A stretch of 64,000 nt of DNA from Mansonella perstans (lineage: Eukaryota; Nematoda; Chromadorea; Rhabditida; Onchocercidae), in NCBI GenBank assembly GCA_037074765.1, contig JBAMDO010000078.1:1-64000 (forward strand), given 5' to 3'. Positions 12,813 through 25,343 of this stretch are shown here, piece after piece; within the stretch, counting starts at the first letter, position 1; the number at the start of each line of letters is the position of its first letter. The position numbers were made by a program, and so were the translations under genes. Under the pieces are notes generated by a model that ran no database searches, was not told the DNA's origin, and saw only the letters and a program-made list of their open reading frames with translations.

Positions 12813-14381
12813 ATTAGCAGTAGATAACACAGTAAATTGCTATAATGTTAAGTAGAAAAGAGGAGTTAAAGCGGCGCAGTAAAGTGAAAATCACAGCTAA
12901 AAAGCACACAGTAGAACTATTATTCCTAGATTCAGCACAATGAATTCATCATCACATCAATCGATTATTCGTCTTCAGTCTATCAAATCAAAATATTTTC
13001 GTAAAATATCTGGTAAATGTTTTATGAATAAAAATTAAATCAATTCCTTTATCTATTATTCATAACATAGAATATTCGACATATGCAGTCGCATATGTCG
13101 TATGTAAGCTGTTAAAAATAGATCACAACACTATTATCAATGGAATCAAATCCTTTTCAAGTTTGAAACATAGAAATGAATTACTTGGCAAAATAGGAAA
13201 TGTGTTTTTTGTGATCTCATTACAATAGCTAAAGCAACTTTAGCAGTTTTTGCTGGAATCAACTAAATGCTAATAAAAAACTTTCCTTCTCCTATTATGA
13301 CGCATTGCAACCATAGCACACATATATAATGCTTTTCTAGCATAAAATCTGACACCTATTATCTGAGCTTGCCAACTTTCCTACCACTTTTCATTAGTTT
13401 TTGGTGCAACTCTAACTAAACACTCTATTTCCTTATTATCTAGCCTACTAAATTCAGGTACTTCTATATGAAATTCTAATATTAACAAAGCATAGTACTG
13501 CAAAATACATTGATAAAATTATAGATATAATGTGCAGTTACAATGTATTGTGAATTTCAATGTAAAAAATGATTTTAACGAGAGAAATTACTTTTCAAAA
13601 ACATCCCATTTTCTCTTCCCATGCAACGCATTTCGCATCTCAAATAAAAGCTAATAATAAATTGGGAAAGTTTTTGCGCAATCAAAGCATCACGTGACCC
13701 CACCATCCTCCTCGTCACCTCCACTAACCCCTGTTTATCCCTTCCCGTCATTTAGGTTATGACTATATCTTTCCCTTCCTAACATAATAATTACCAGGAA
13801 GCAATCAATCGTTCTGAGACCTATGAGAAACATAACAGTGAAATATTTGCATTTCAGTGTGAAATAGTAATATATCGTAGATGCAATATGGACGGAAAGA
13901 TGATGAAAGGTCATTGAGAGTGAGATAGCTTAGCTTTTAGTTACGATTGAACCGGAAGAAGGGGGCAGTGACCTAAACATTATGAATTATGGCACTTCTT
14001 GCAAGATGAACTTTGACTCATTTGCAAAGTTCTTTCAAAAATATATACTTAAAATGTGTTTCAAAATAAATACTTTAAATTTTTAAAATATTTACACAAA
14101 TGTTAATAATATAATATGCAGTTGTCCAAATTGACTGATTCATTGTTAAATATTTTGTGTGTTAGAAAATTATCAAAACAATTTGTAGTTTCACTTGCTA
14201 TATGTATGTTTTATTTTCTTTTATTGGAAGAGATAGATACACTTATGATAATGCATTTCATTATCAATTACTATCATAGAACAGTTATCTTCCTTGAAAT
14301 TCTTGAAATCATCCAGTTATATCTGAAATAAGTCGTTTAATTAACAGGTTCAATATGAGAATGTGTAAAATTCAAAGTTAA
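12813..14381. other. intergenic region, presumed rps-16 promoter
   Basis: About 1.6 kb between the rps-16 start and the 3' end of the F-box gene. A pyrimidine-rich, relatively GC-rich block lies at about 13690-13750 and contains a CACGTG hexamer (13691-13696). A perfect 9-bp-arm palindrome lies at 13078-13099. No exon was recognised. Confidence 0.55.
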
Positions 14382-17300
14382 CTATTTGCGCCTATCAAAT
14401 TGAGATGTCGAAAATCGCAGAGCATTCTCAAACAAACCTTCCAATGTTTTATCTTCAGCATGGAGAAATGAGCATGAAGCTGTTTCACTTTCAGCATTAT
14501 CTGCAATATGCGAAGTAGAGTTTTCTTTCAAAAAATTCATTCATAGATTTGTTGCGCAGTGTCGACGAATTACCTCATTATTCTGGTAATTCGTTGACAA
14601 CTCAATACCGAAGCTCATACAAAGCATCTTTTTGATAAAATAGCTGAAATCATACCGCGGCAACCTATCAGTATTTAATCCGTTTCATAGAAACTAACAA
14701 TTTCTATGAGCGGTTTATGGATACATTTCTTCTCATGTTGCATAAAATGTATAGAATTTTAAGGACAAAAAAAAATAGATGATTTCGGCAGGATCCATCA
14801 TCTATATTATCACTCTGCCATCAAATTCGAAAACTATATGTTGGATATAGAAAATAATTGATGTTTAAAAGAGAAGCTAATTAGGATTTCTGTGACATTT
14901 CCTTCCTCTCAACTAACTTCAACCATGGACTGCACTAGAACTGAGCTTACAGGATGTAGAATGATTCGTGCAGATACATTCGTCAAGTTGCGATATACTC
15001 CGAGCGGTGGTACCGCTCCAGGAAGAGCTATATGAATGGTCATCAAAATGATTCGTGCAGATACATTCGTCAAGTTGCGATATACTCCGAGCGGTGGTAC
15101 CGCTCGAGGAAGAGCTATATGAATGGTCATCAAAATGATACGTGCAGATACATTCGTCAAGTTGCGATATACTCCGAGCGGTGGTACCGCTCGAGGAAGA
15201 GCTATATGAATGGTCATCAATCAGTGCTGTTTCCATAAGTTCGCTTATTACACAGTACCATTCTGGCAACTAAATTCAGATTATTTTGTTCCTTGTTGTA
15301 CTTCTTACCACAACAACAACAAATAATGGATTCTATATTATCCATTCGTAGCTTTGTAAACGATGAATTATAATAGTTACACTTGGCAAAAATTGAGCAT
15401 GGATCAAGGTGATTTAGTAAGATTCATGTTTTTTACAAATTTCAATATGTAAAAGAGAACCATTGCTGGCAAATAAATATTGGTTTTGTAGGGTGGTTTC
15501 CATAGTGTATGTGTTATTAGTTCACTTTTACCGTTCATCCAATAACTATCCATGATTATGTTATCTTCACGACCAAACCGAATCTAAATAAGCATTCGGT
15601 ATTTTTGAAGCTTAACTCTGGTGTAATTAAGAAATCTTAATTACACCAATGTAATAATAGGTAGAACTATTTAGAGTCAAATCAATGATCAGTCCAATTT
15701 TAATTTGGATTTTAAGAGCTTTTTTTCAAGAGGTTGTTCATCATGTTCTGTGAACTATCGGTTTGAGTAAGGATCTTTGTATATTTAAATATTTATTTTC
15801 TTTTCTGAACTGATTATAACCTTGCATTTGAGTTCTCTCGATTCATGCTCAATCAGACAACTTGAACGATAGCTTTCATCGTAAAGTATTAACTGCTCGA
15901 TGCCAACTGGAAGTATTTGTTGAAGCAATATCTTCAATTGTGATAAATCTGGCCTTGACACATAGACTGCCACTAATTTTAGCGTTTTGGATTTCTTCAA
16001 TGAAGGATAACTTTTGAAGAATGTATTATTGATGGTACTAATCGAATACAACGATGGAGCCAATGTCAGGCAAGTTAAACGATCCAAATCATCTGCAAAA
16101 TAACTGGGAATATTACAGAATGAAACATTCGAATGTTGGAATATCAAAACATGTTGATTGTTGCAATACTAAAATATAAGAAATTGTCATAGAATATAAT
16201 TTTTTGCAATAATGTTAAATTAAAAGCTTACTTATTGCTTGAAAGCAAGTGGACGCATCTTCAGATGGTACAAGAGCACCTAGCAAACACAGCTTTTCTA
16301 GTGTTTTCTGATATTTTAAACAAAGCAACTTTAAGACTGATCCTGTTATTACAACACCCTGCAAGTTGCTGGCTATGATAATGAAATCATGAATATTTTA
16401 CTTTCTGTTTGGCTATGTACATATATAAAGAAAGATCAGAGTATCATTTAAACACCACTTTTAAAATCAAAGCACGCTCAGATTGGGCTGATCAATGCGT
16501 ACCTGTAACTTAATGTTATTGAGAGATGTTGAAGTAAGCTGCTCCACTTGTCGTTCACGTAGGATATTTCGATGACACATTTCCTCGTTATATCGTTGTT
16601 GTATATGAAGCAGATGCAGTTTCGAAAATGAAAATAACACTTGAATCAGTGAATCGTACTTACTCCTAAATACTTATTTCTTTAAGAAATGGACAATTCC
16701 TGAATGATCGTTCTTTTGCTACTTTTTATTTGTAAAATTTCTGAGTGCATGCTGATAAGACGTTCGAAAGAATCTTTTCACACAAAATCTAGCAACAAAA
16801 TATTGTAATTATCTAAACTTTGCAACAATTATTTAAAATATTTAATAGCCTTTCTGATGAAAGTTGTCACCGTCATCCTAAGAATACGTTGACAACTGTG
16901 TTTTTGAATGACAAAATGAAATTAAAAAAATATTTTTCATCTTAAAAATAATCAATATCATGGAAATGGTTGTTCAATTGCTGCATAATTCATTAAGAAT
17001 AACTGTGGGCAGTATTTTAATTGATTAATGCAAACGTCTTTTGATCGTTTTCTGCGATACGACAGATATGAACTTGTTGTCCTTCTTTTGAAGGATTACT
17101 TACTCAGCAAAAAAGTTGCTGCAGATGTAGAGTTCATGGACATTCACCAAACCGTACAATATACTTTCATTCAAAGGACATAGGGCACGTCCATCATGAA
17201 TTGCCAATTTCCGGATCAATGGACATCGTTCCAGGACTGGTTCTATCATTGACTAATAAATAAAAAGCATTCTCAATCTTTTTATCAGACTTTCTAATCC

Positions 17301-17952
17301 TGTTTAAGCCTTTATTTCCGAAATAAATGCTTTTTGTTTATTTGAAGTCGTCTAACTGGTTTAACTCATTTTAATGCAGTGATTCTTGGTTTTGTAATTT
17401 AATTCCGATTTTTAAAAAAATGAGACAAACACATTGATTAGCTGACTGCTGATTTTCCACTTCCATTACAAAATCTTTTCCGGATAAAGTGGTGTCATGA
17501 ATACGAATCGAGCAGTACAACACATCTTTCCACTAAAATTTCATTTGTCACAGTTTTAACCTTTCACCCTTGCTCTTTAACTTTCAATTTTTGAAATCGT
17601 GAACCTAACTCTTTTGTGTAATTTTTTTTTTCCTTCAGCAACTTAAAAAATATGAAACATATTATAAATTGTGCTACCAATTACTAATTTATTATCCCTT
17701 CATCGTTCCGCTCTTCCTACTTCACTGGAATGAAATTTCAAAGCAATAAGTTCTCTCAAATAAAACCAACAGAAATATATGTGCCGTAAAATTAGCTGTT
17801 AATAAACTAATTTTTTCTTATTTCTTCAGGAATAGAACCTCATTGAATAACTTATAGAAGGCAACATTGACAGTAGCAAGTCGGGTTCTGCTTTTTACAT
17901 CAAGATATCGAAACACACGCCAAAGTACATCATCAGATAGAATGTCCAACAT
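14382..17952 (-). CDS. F-box, LRR-like protein with three 29-residue C-terminal tandem repeats
   Basis: Probable SCF substrate receptor. Exons, all phase-continuous: 17952-17839, 17532-17431, 17252-17104, 16665-16503, 16358-16232, 16092-15821, 15269-14951, 14500-14382. The first exon is a clear F-box (MLDILSDDVLWRVFRYLDVK...). The middle exons are leucine-rich with short repeats (VLERCPLIRKLAIHD, TLEKLCLLGALVPS, LDRLTCLTLAPSLYSI), fitting an irregular LRR fold. The seventh exon encodes three near-identical copies of a 29-residue unit with GTTARSISQLDECIC and a DDHSYSSSSS serine run. The last exon ends ...SQFDRRK. If the 15820 donor is not used, the protein ends at 15785-15787 and lacks the repeats. 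The specific family and substrate are unknown. The F-box is confident; the joining of the last two exons rests on phase and splice sites alone. Confidence 0.75.
14561..14598. repeat. inverted repeat (14-bp arms, one mismatch, 10-nt loop)
   Basis: Left arm 14561-14574 (GTCGACGAATTACC) and right arm 14585-14598 (GGTAATTCGTTGAC), in the last intron of the F-box gene. A second imperfect inverted repeat follows at about 14680-14713. Confidence 0.8.
14961..15221. repeat. 87-bp minisatellite, three copies, in coding frame
   Basis: Copies start at 14961, 15048 and 15135 with a 87-base period and very few differences (e.g. CCAGG versus CGAGG, ATTCG versus ATACG). Eighty-seven is divisible by three, so the minus-strand frame stays open through all copies (29 residues each). 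The other minus frame and one plus frame also stay open. It lies inside the seventh exon of the F-box gene. Confidence 0.95.
15620..15647. repeat. perfect 28-base inverted repeat (13-bp arms, 2-nt loop)
   Basis: Left arm 15620-15632 (GGTGTAATTAAGA), loop AA, right arm 15635-15647 (TCTTAATTACACC). It lies in the intron between the sixth and seventh exons of the F-box gene. Confidence 0.9.
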
Positions 17953-19335
17953 TCGTGTTAATTATATCTTTCATTATGCATAATCAATAGAATAAGTTTC
18001 AATAATCAAAAATATTATTATTTTTGGTAAAAAATAAACGCAGTGTGATAAAGTTTCAATTTTCGATTGGATTCTCTCATTTCATTTCTATTTTACTAAA
18101 ACTCTTGCATGCACATTGTAAAGTTTGCAACTTTAAGATTAAAAGAATGCAAAAACCAACCAACTACACTGCTTCCAAATACTTCATAAAACTGATTATG
18201 CTCAAAACTCAAGAAATTATATATGATGCTTGGTGCAAATTATGCAATTCGATGATTTTAGAGATTTGAATATGCTTACCACATCATTAACTAAGATTTC
18301 AATATTGATTACATCGCCAACTTACAGCAATTACCAAATGACGATGTAATAAATATCCAAGAAATTCATTCAGCCTAAATCGAGTGGATCCATTGTGATA
18401 CATTATGAGTCTGTGTTATTAAGTATTATTAATTTTCACCGTTTCTTCATTGCTATCATTATTAGTTCTGATCAGTACCGAAAGTCTGTCGAAGCTATTA
18501 AAGCGCTTGTCAGTGCTAAAGATCGGAAAAGGAAAACATTCATGATTGGTTCGACTCATGAAATTGAGCAGAAAAGTATAGTGAAATTGGATAAGTCAAC
18601 AAATTTCTTCATTTGAAAGTAGCACACAATGCTACGTTTACACAGACAACAATTTACGATCAAATTGTTCAGTACTTTCTGCAACCGTAAACAGATCAAA
18701 GATTTCCATTTTTATTGTATTTGAGCTTTATTCAATGATTCTTATATTGATTTCAGTTCAAAATTTATGATTTTTGTTTTATTGAGGCGTACGAAAGCAG
18801 TTAATTGACGATCAAGAATTTTCAGTTCTTTTTTGTTAAATTCAGAACTGAATAGGATGAAGAAATGCAATATGAACGAAGCAATCATTATTCGTTTGTT
18901 TAGCTTATTGTTAACATCAGCTTGAAATTTTGGTAGACAATTTCATGATGGCATAAGATGATCCCGACATGACTCGGAAGATTGGAATATATTGATAGGT
19001 CGGAAGATGAATAATATAATCATGCGCTGACTTAAAATTTAAATCATCCGTTATGCAAAACATTTTCATTCTCGCTTTCTGAATGTCTCGTACAGTGCGT
19101 CACTATTCAAACATCTTTGTATGCCATAACTGTATTGTTATATGCTAAAAAGCGCTTCAAATCGAGGCCTTATCAGTTATTCCTTTCGTTTTTCTTTCCA
19201 CTTTTTGGACGAAGAAGCAAAAACATCTCTCTTAAATTACGGTTCATCCATTTCAGTTACAAAAAAGTAAATCCTTCAAGCTAACAATAACTAAATCAAC
19301 ACAGTATCTTCATCCCTGGTACGAAAAAGCACAGC
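17953..19335. other. region upstream of F-box gene, with one orphan exon-like frame
   Basis: Contains the presumed promoter of the minus-strand F-box gene. A plus-strand frame at about 18466-18590 reads SDQYRKSVEAIKALVSAKDR... with acceptor-like TTAG and donor-like GTCAAC borders. It looks coding but could not be tied to any neighbouring exon. Confidence 0.45.
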
Positions 19336-20793
19336 ATGGATTTAGTAGTGACGTTTAATATTTATTATACTTCATTATCATGTCAGCTGCTATCACTGAA
19401 ATATAGAGTCATAAGCCACTGAATGTTATGCTCAGATGATCATCATTAGTTTTTTACTACCGTATCACAGTGTTATTTATAGATGTGGACGCAGCACTTT
19501 GTAGATGGTATGCAATGAGTCAGAATATAATTAAGAGAGGTTACACAGTTGTAACTATCGCACAATTGGTATTAATTTTTTTTTTTTTTTTTTTTGATAT
19601 TTATAAAGTTTTGTTTACAAATTTCAGTTTGTACCATTTGCCGTAGTTCAAAACTGATAGTATCATATGGTATAATAAAACAGGCAGACAACAACGTATA
19701 CAACACTATGTCGTGTATTTGAAAATGGAATTTCGATTTGGATAACAAATTATGCCTGACCTGCTCAAAGTTTTATCTCTACACGATAATATTCAATCGT
19801 TATATCTTCCCAACATATCGCTGCTGTCTAATTGATCCTTTTATTGAAAAATATCCTAGCCATAGTAAAAAGAAATGAAACAGTGCATCCATATAAAACT
19901 ACTTTAATTTAGAATTTTTCATTCATCGCTCTATTTGTCTGCTCATTCATTTGGAACAATGGTGATATATATATTCAAATCGGTTATAATGGTTATGGCT
20001 GGCAAACGCTAGTTATTGCATGCTTGTGTTTCATCTGTATAGTCAATCTAATTAGTTCACTTTCACAATTAAGTGGCGCAAGTGTATTCCAAGAATATAG
20101 CAAAGTCAAGGTACGAGTCACCTCTGCTTCAATTTCATTTCCTGAATTAATCGACAGAAGAACAATGAGAAAAAATTACTTAGTTCCTCAATCGTTAATT
20201 CTTTAGCAATATCCTCGTATCAAGTTAATTATTTAATGATAATTACAGTTACTAGTCGTTTATGGATTTTGCGCATTGATGGCAATTGTTGCTGCCGCTT
20301 TAGAAACATGGAACAGCAAGCTAGCAGCAAATGCTGGAAACAATATCCTTCACCCACGTTTTGTTATCACTGCTGTAAATTATTCTTCCCATTATGAATC
20401 TGCCCTTATTTATTATCTAGACATAGTTTATTATAGTCATCAACCACAACATTAAACTATTTACAAGTTTCATGAGACTAATTGTATTATAACATATTTA
20501 TTAGCCATTGATATTTTCCAGTAATTAATATGAAAAATTTCGTGCAAATTATTGTAAAATGTACTTTTTTGATAATAAGCCTAATTTATATTCACATTGA
20601 AGACAAAATTAAGTCAACTTTATCAGCAAATAATTTTCAATGAATATCAAATTTCTTTAACAATTGAGTTTTTTTTTTTTTTTTTTTTAATTTAGAAACT
20701 TCAATGTAACTTAAAATCATTCAATTGCAGGTATTTTGTTGGCTGCTGATTGTATCGCATGCTATCGTGATTTTAATCGTTTTATTTACGTAA
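19336..20793 (+). CDS. small four-span membrane protein (MARVEL/tetraspan-like), family unknown
   Basis: Three exons are well supported and in phase: 19913-20110, 20249-20374, 20731-20793 (stop TAA 20791-20793), encoding 128 residues. They carry hydrophobic spans FSFIALFVCSFIW, WQTLVIACLCFICIVNLI, LLVVYGFCALMAIVAAAL and VFCWLLIVSHAIVILIVLF, with short polar loops (SQLSGASVFQEYSKVK, ETWNSKLAANAGNN). Four spans with both ends short suggests a MARVEL- or claudin-like layout; this is inference from topology only. No Met occurs in the first supported exon. A tiny first exon at 19336-19344 (Met-Asp-Leu, then GTAGTG) is in phase but weak. The true start may be elsewhere. Confidence 0.55.
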
Positions 20794-21703
20794 AAAACTG
20801 AAATGGACCGAAGATATCATCAATTTCTCTTCCTAATTCTCTATTTGTTCATTTAATATATCAGTTCAGTAAAATGACAATTTGCAACTTAATAAATTGA
20901 ATTTATGCAGGCAGTCTTAAGTATTGTCTAGATCGGTAATATCAATAGTGAATGGCATTTAATATGATGAGTGCTGGAGTTATCAAAACAATTAAGTTCG
21001 TCTAGATTATCCATTATCCATTGCATGAATAAATTTATCCCACACAGAATTAAGAACAAATCTTTCTTTCTTTTGATTTATCAAAAAAATAAAAAATAAA
21101 TGAAATTAATGGAAGTAAATTCCTCTTTCAAGAGTTTTATTGTTTCTGTGAAAGAGTTTAATCGCCAAGTTTGTATTAAGCTTATCTTAAATTCCTGTCC
21201 TTTTTTTTTTGTTTGATTACAATGTACTTTATTTGCATAAAACAATAAAAGTGACAATGATCAATATTTGTTTCTATAAAATCGATTCGCGAAGGAATGA
21301 TCCTGAAATATATCTCTGGATAATGTTTATAATACCTCATGCAACCTCCACAAATCATAATTCTAGTTATTTAGTTAGAATTTTTCTTAAATTTTCATTC
21401 TCGTCTACCGTACCGCTTCTTGGATTCTGGAATCTTGTTCATACCAGTATTATGCTTTCCATATGGTTACATTTCCATACGACGTACAGTGATGTTTCGT
21501 TTATCAATTAATGATCATTTCAGATAATAAAATTTAATTGTAAATCTATTATACCAGCTTATTATTGGAGCTTTGAATGTGAACAAAAACAAGACTTCAT
21601 TAGTAAACCATTTCAATGCCTGATTGATTTGAAACATGCATAAAATAAGTAATACAGGTAAAGAAATTTTGTGTCATTAAATCAGATAATTATATTATCA
21701 CAG
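20794..21703. other. noncoding gap downstream of the four-span gene
   Basis: About 0.9 kb of AT-rich sequence with a T-run at 21201-21210. A 100-aa plus-strand frame at 21209-21511 has no domain, splice context or start support, so it is not called. Confidence 0.45.
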
Positions 21704-23675
21704 GTGCCATGTATCAGCGGGAAACATCGTGTTTTCTTGTCTCATTTATCCGCTTGTGAACAGTCTGATGGTCAGCAAGCAACTGGAAATCCACCAGTAT
21801 TGCCGTGGAATTATCAAGTTATTAAATCTTGCAGAAATTTTATAAAAATTGGTTTCAAAAAAATTATTTTTTCACTTCTTGATCTTGCTGTCAGAGATAT
21901 TTCTCTAGCTAAACGTTATCATACTTTTCTTTGCCTCTGTTTGACTAGTCTTTGTGTTTTTACTGGACTTCGTTCATCCTTTCATTTATGCTTATTTTCT
22001 GATTTTTACTATAAACACCACATATATCTTTCCAATTTCTCATTTCCTCATGTTTTCCCTTATATGAACTTTAGTGTTCATATAATGGAAAATTCCGGTT
22101 TTCTTTTTGTTTTATTTCCCACACTTAATAGAATGGTTTACATTTTTGGTACAGTAAGTGTCATTACATTGTATTGTAACAAATGAAAGTGATTTCTAGA
22201 AAATTATGTGTTATTTGAGCTTACTCGAATTAATCGCTACACCCTTTAGTTAGTCTGGAAGTTATTCAATTTGGCTAATTGCGGATAGCCACTGAAAGTA
22301 CTGCAAATAAACTAATTGAGAGACAATTCATTGTTATCGTCAGTAATCAAAACACAGATTAAGATATTTTTGCAATTATTAGAAGCCTCTTATTAGGGTC
22401 CAAATAATGCTTCATCAAATTTTAAATTTTAGTTTTATTTATTTTTTCCATTTTGAAACCTTGAATTTTTAATGTGTGGCTGGCTACATATTTTATTTTG
22501 GCGAGAAGTTCAAATATTTAAAATATCTGACCGATTTCTTCTCCTTTAAACCGATTTTTGTCATCACTAAGATTTATTCTGTTCCATTCAGTTACTCTAT
22601 TTCTGCTTGCAATGTGAAACAATTTTATTAATATCGAAGTTTCAGAATTCTATGATTTGAAAAATTTGAAGATGAGAATAGTAGTTGTTCATCGTAAGTT
22701 GACAGCGAATAATAGCGGTGATTGATGTTGGTACTCTTAATACTACACAGGAAGTTATCAGTATGAGATTTACTGATCGGAATGCAATGAGATACGGATT
22801 ATATTAGTGATTACATGGAGAATGGTTTCTCAAAATCATGATTGCGCAAAAAAATGGTAACTGAGCGATGGTTTGGTGCGACGACAGCTTTCTGAATTCT
22901 TTCAACAAATAAGATTTAAGTAAGCAGCATGATTTTATTTCACTTCCCGTATTTATTGGATTTTTCGATCAATCGACGGCCAACTGTTCAAATATTCAAT
23001 CATTTTTGCTAAGGAAATACCTCTACTATTAATTAATGCAAAATTCTTTCTAGGAGTTCGTAGAATACCGAAACTCAGATTTCTGTTGAATGAAATTAAA
23101 CAAAGTTGCTTTTTTGTTAACACAAAGTAAATTGATTATTGTGGTTGTGATTTTGTATTAGCCTAGTTTTTTTTATTATGTATAAGCCTAGTTTTAATCA
23201 TTTGATGATTTTCATCATTTTTCACGGTCCAAAAGTATGATTATTTTTGAAGCATCTTGTTACTTCCCACTTTCCTTTCTATTCATAAGTGAAGCTTTTG
23301 TTTCACACTTTTTACTTTTCCGCAAGTGATATATTTGGCATACTTTTGATTTGAAAAGCTCAACTTGTAAATTCAGTTTCCCATAAAAAAAATAAATTTA
23401 AATCGAAGTTTAACTTGCATCAAATTAAGTTATATTTTCACTAAGAAACTCTACTACAATTGGTTAAAGCAGTGCTTTAGACTGCCTTTTACAATTCATT
23501 TTATGATTAAAACATTCAACATCTGCTTTCCTCCTTGTCTTCCTCCTTCTTATCACTGAATCACTGAATCACTGATTGGATACCAAAATATCGATCGGAT
23601 CTTATTATTCGTATTTGAATTCAGGTGAATGGCCTCCTAGCACGGTCACTTCCCTTTGTCCGGAGAGCAGGATAA
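21704..23675 (+). CDS. two orphan exons, possible alternative 3' end of the four-span gene or a separate partial gene
   Basis: Exon 21704-21817 follows a good acceptor (ATTATCACAG) and reads VPCISGKHRVFLSHLSACEQ...LPWNYQ before a GTTATT donor. Exon 23625-23675 follows TTGAATTCAG and reads VNGLLARSLPFVRRAG then stop. Both are phase 0 and can join each other. They could also join in phase to the exon ending at 20374, giving an isoform without the last membrane span. No recognised family. Nothing shows they are transcribed. Confidence 0.3.
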
Positions 23676-25343
23676 CCAAATGATTTGCTTGCTTATCATG
23701 ATTTTTACAAACACAGTGCTTTATTTAGTTGATGTTTGTTTTTTCATCAAAAATTCATCAGCATGTTTTTGTTAGTCTTAAATGCTAACTCAGCATTTTC
23801 AAAATTTAATGACTATTCAAAATTCCCGTTGGATTTTAAGAGTTTTTTCTCTAACACCTATCGCTGTTAAGTGTGAAAGTTGGAAAATAAACAGAATATT
23901 CGGAATTTCGTTTAGAAAATATAGCAGTTCCCGAGGGTGCAGTTTACTTTTGTTGTTCATGAAATTATCGAGGGAGAAAGTGAAAGAGTTGAAAATGTGG
24001 GCAATTTTTTTTGAAAGACATTGGAAGCAGTAATGGATCTTAGACTCCTTCAGTTTTTCTTTCTACCAAGGCTTCTTTTTTCAAGCTTTTATTTAAAACT
24101 TTGAAAATACGAAAAACTGTTTGTGATTCTTCTTATTAGAGTTCATCTTTGATGTCAGTAAGAAAGAGTTCGAATGCTTCAAAAAAATAACAATAATTCC
24201 ACTCTCCCGAACATATTAATAAAGTTTTTTTTAGAATTTCAATAAATTAGAGAATTTCCAAAGAGCTATTTATGGTTGCCATTGTGACCTGTCAATTATT
24301 CCTACTAACCTAAAGAATATGACTGGTTAAATTTCCCGAAAATATTTATTTGGTCAAAGGGTGGCATCTCGGTTTCATATGTTCATCTTTTCAAACACTT
24401 TCGAAAATCCATTGGGACTCCAATGCTGTTCGATACCGACGGATTGGTAGATCCATTGGGTTTTCAATGCTATCCAACACCGACGATCTTTCGAAAAATT
24501 TTGCTGAGCTGTAGTTGAATTGCCTAATCACAGGAATTCAATTATTTTTTGTATTTCCCAAATTCTCACTCTTTTCTTTGTGCATTTTTATTCCATTTCC
24601 GAAGGAAGTTTTTATGATCAAAAAATATAATCGTCGCTTAGATCTTTTAAGTTTTCATTTTCTGCATCTACCGAATTCGAATTTCTTTTAATAAGATTTG
24701 TCATTTTAAACACTCGCCCACTGAATATTTTCTTCTTATTTTTGGTTCTCAATTTCGAATACTTAAAATCAAGCAAGTATGTATCCAAGTCATATGTATC
24801 GAAAAGAATATCAGAATTTTTAACGAGATATTAAATTACAAGGCCGGGCAGCACGTAAATATTGATATTTTGCCAAATATTTATTCTTTTAACTCTAAAA
24901 ATGCCAAATTTCTTAACACACGACTATTGCCTAAAATGTAAAATATCCAGTACTGCATTATAGCCTCAAATATCCTTTCTCATCGCAAGTATGTAGTCTG
25001 CTTATTTCACGAAAATTTCGATTTTACTAATAATACAAGATAACACTACGGACATTTAATTATTATTCATTCCAGTCCAATAATAATTTTTTTTGGATTA
25101 AAAGATAAAAGAGTTTGATGGCGATAAGCATATATCACGGAAATCGGTGTTTTTTCTTAGTCTTAAATAAAATTGGAAAAGTGACGTATTCAAATACAAG
25201 TAATAACATATCGGGATTTACACCATAAATTTCATTTTTTCTACTCCAACTTCTGGATAACAGCAGTATCTTTTATGTTATGGTAAAGCTTAATTTATTT
25301 CTCCAAAACTGGAATTATCGAAATGGCAAACTAGTTTCAGACA
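23676..25343. other. intergenic stretch with a 44-bp imperfect direct repeat
   Basis: No exon was recognised. The one structured element is the tandem 44-bp repeat at 24407-24494. The tail is presumed promoter for the gene starting at 25344. Confidence 0.5.
24407..24494. repeat. imperfect 44-bp direct tandem repeat, two copies
   Basis: Both copies begin ATCCATTGGG and share CAATGCT and ACCGACG. Copy one is 24407-24450 and copy two 24451-24494. No open frame crosses it convincingly. Confidence 0.75.

Noticed and set aside
13690..13750. Possible tRNA or structured RNA in the GC-richer block
   Set aside because: No cloverleaf with A and B box consensus could be made here or elsewhere in the window by eye.
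15032..15238. Plus-strand frame through the 87-bp repeats
   Set aside because: It exists only because the repeat period is a multiple of three. The minus strand has matching splice sites and flanking coding exons.
18466..18590. Faint resemblance of the orphan exon to the N-terminus of ribosomal protein L1/L10a (KRK-F pattern)
   Set aside because: Similarity covers only a few residues and fails immediately downstream. No other part of that protein is present.
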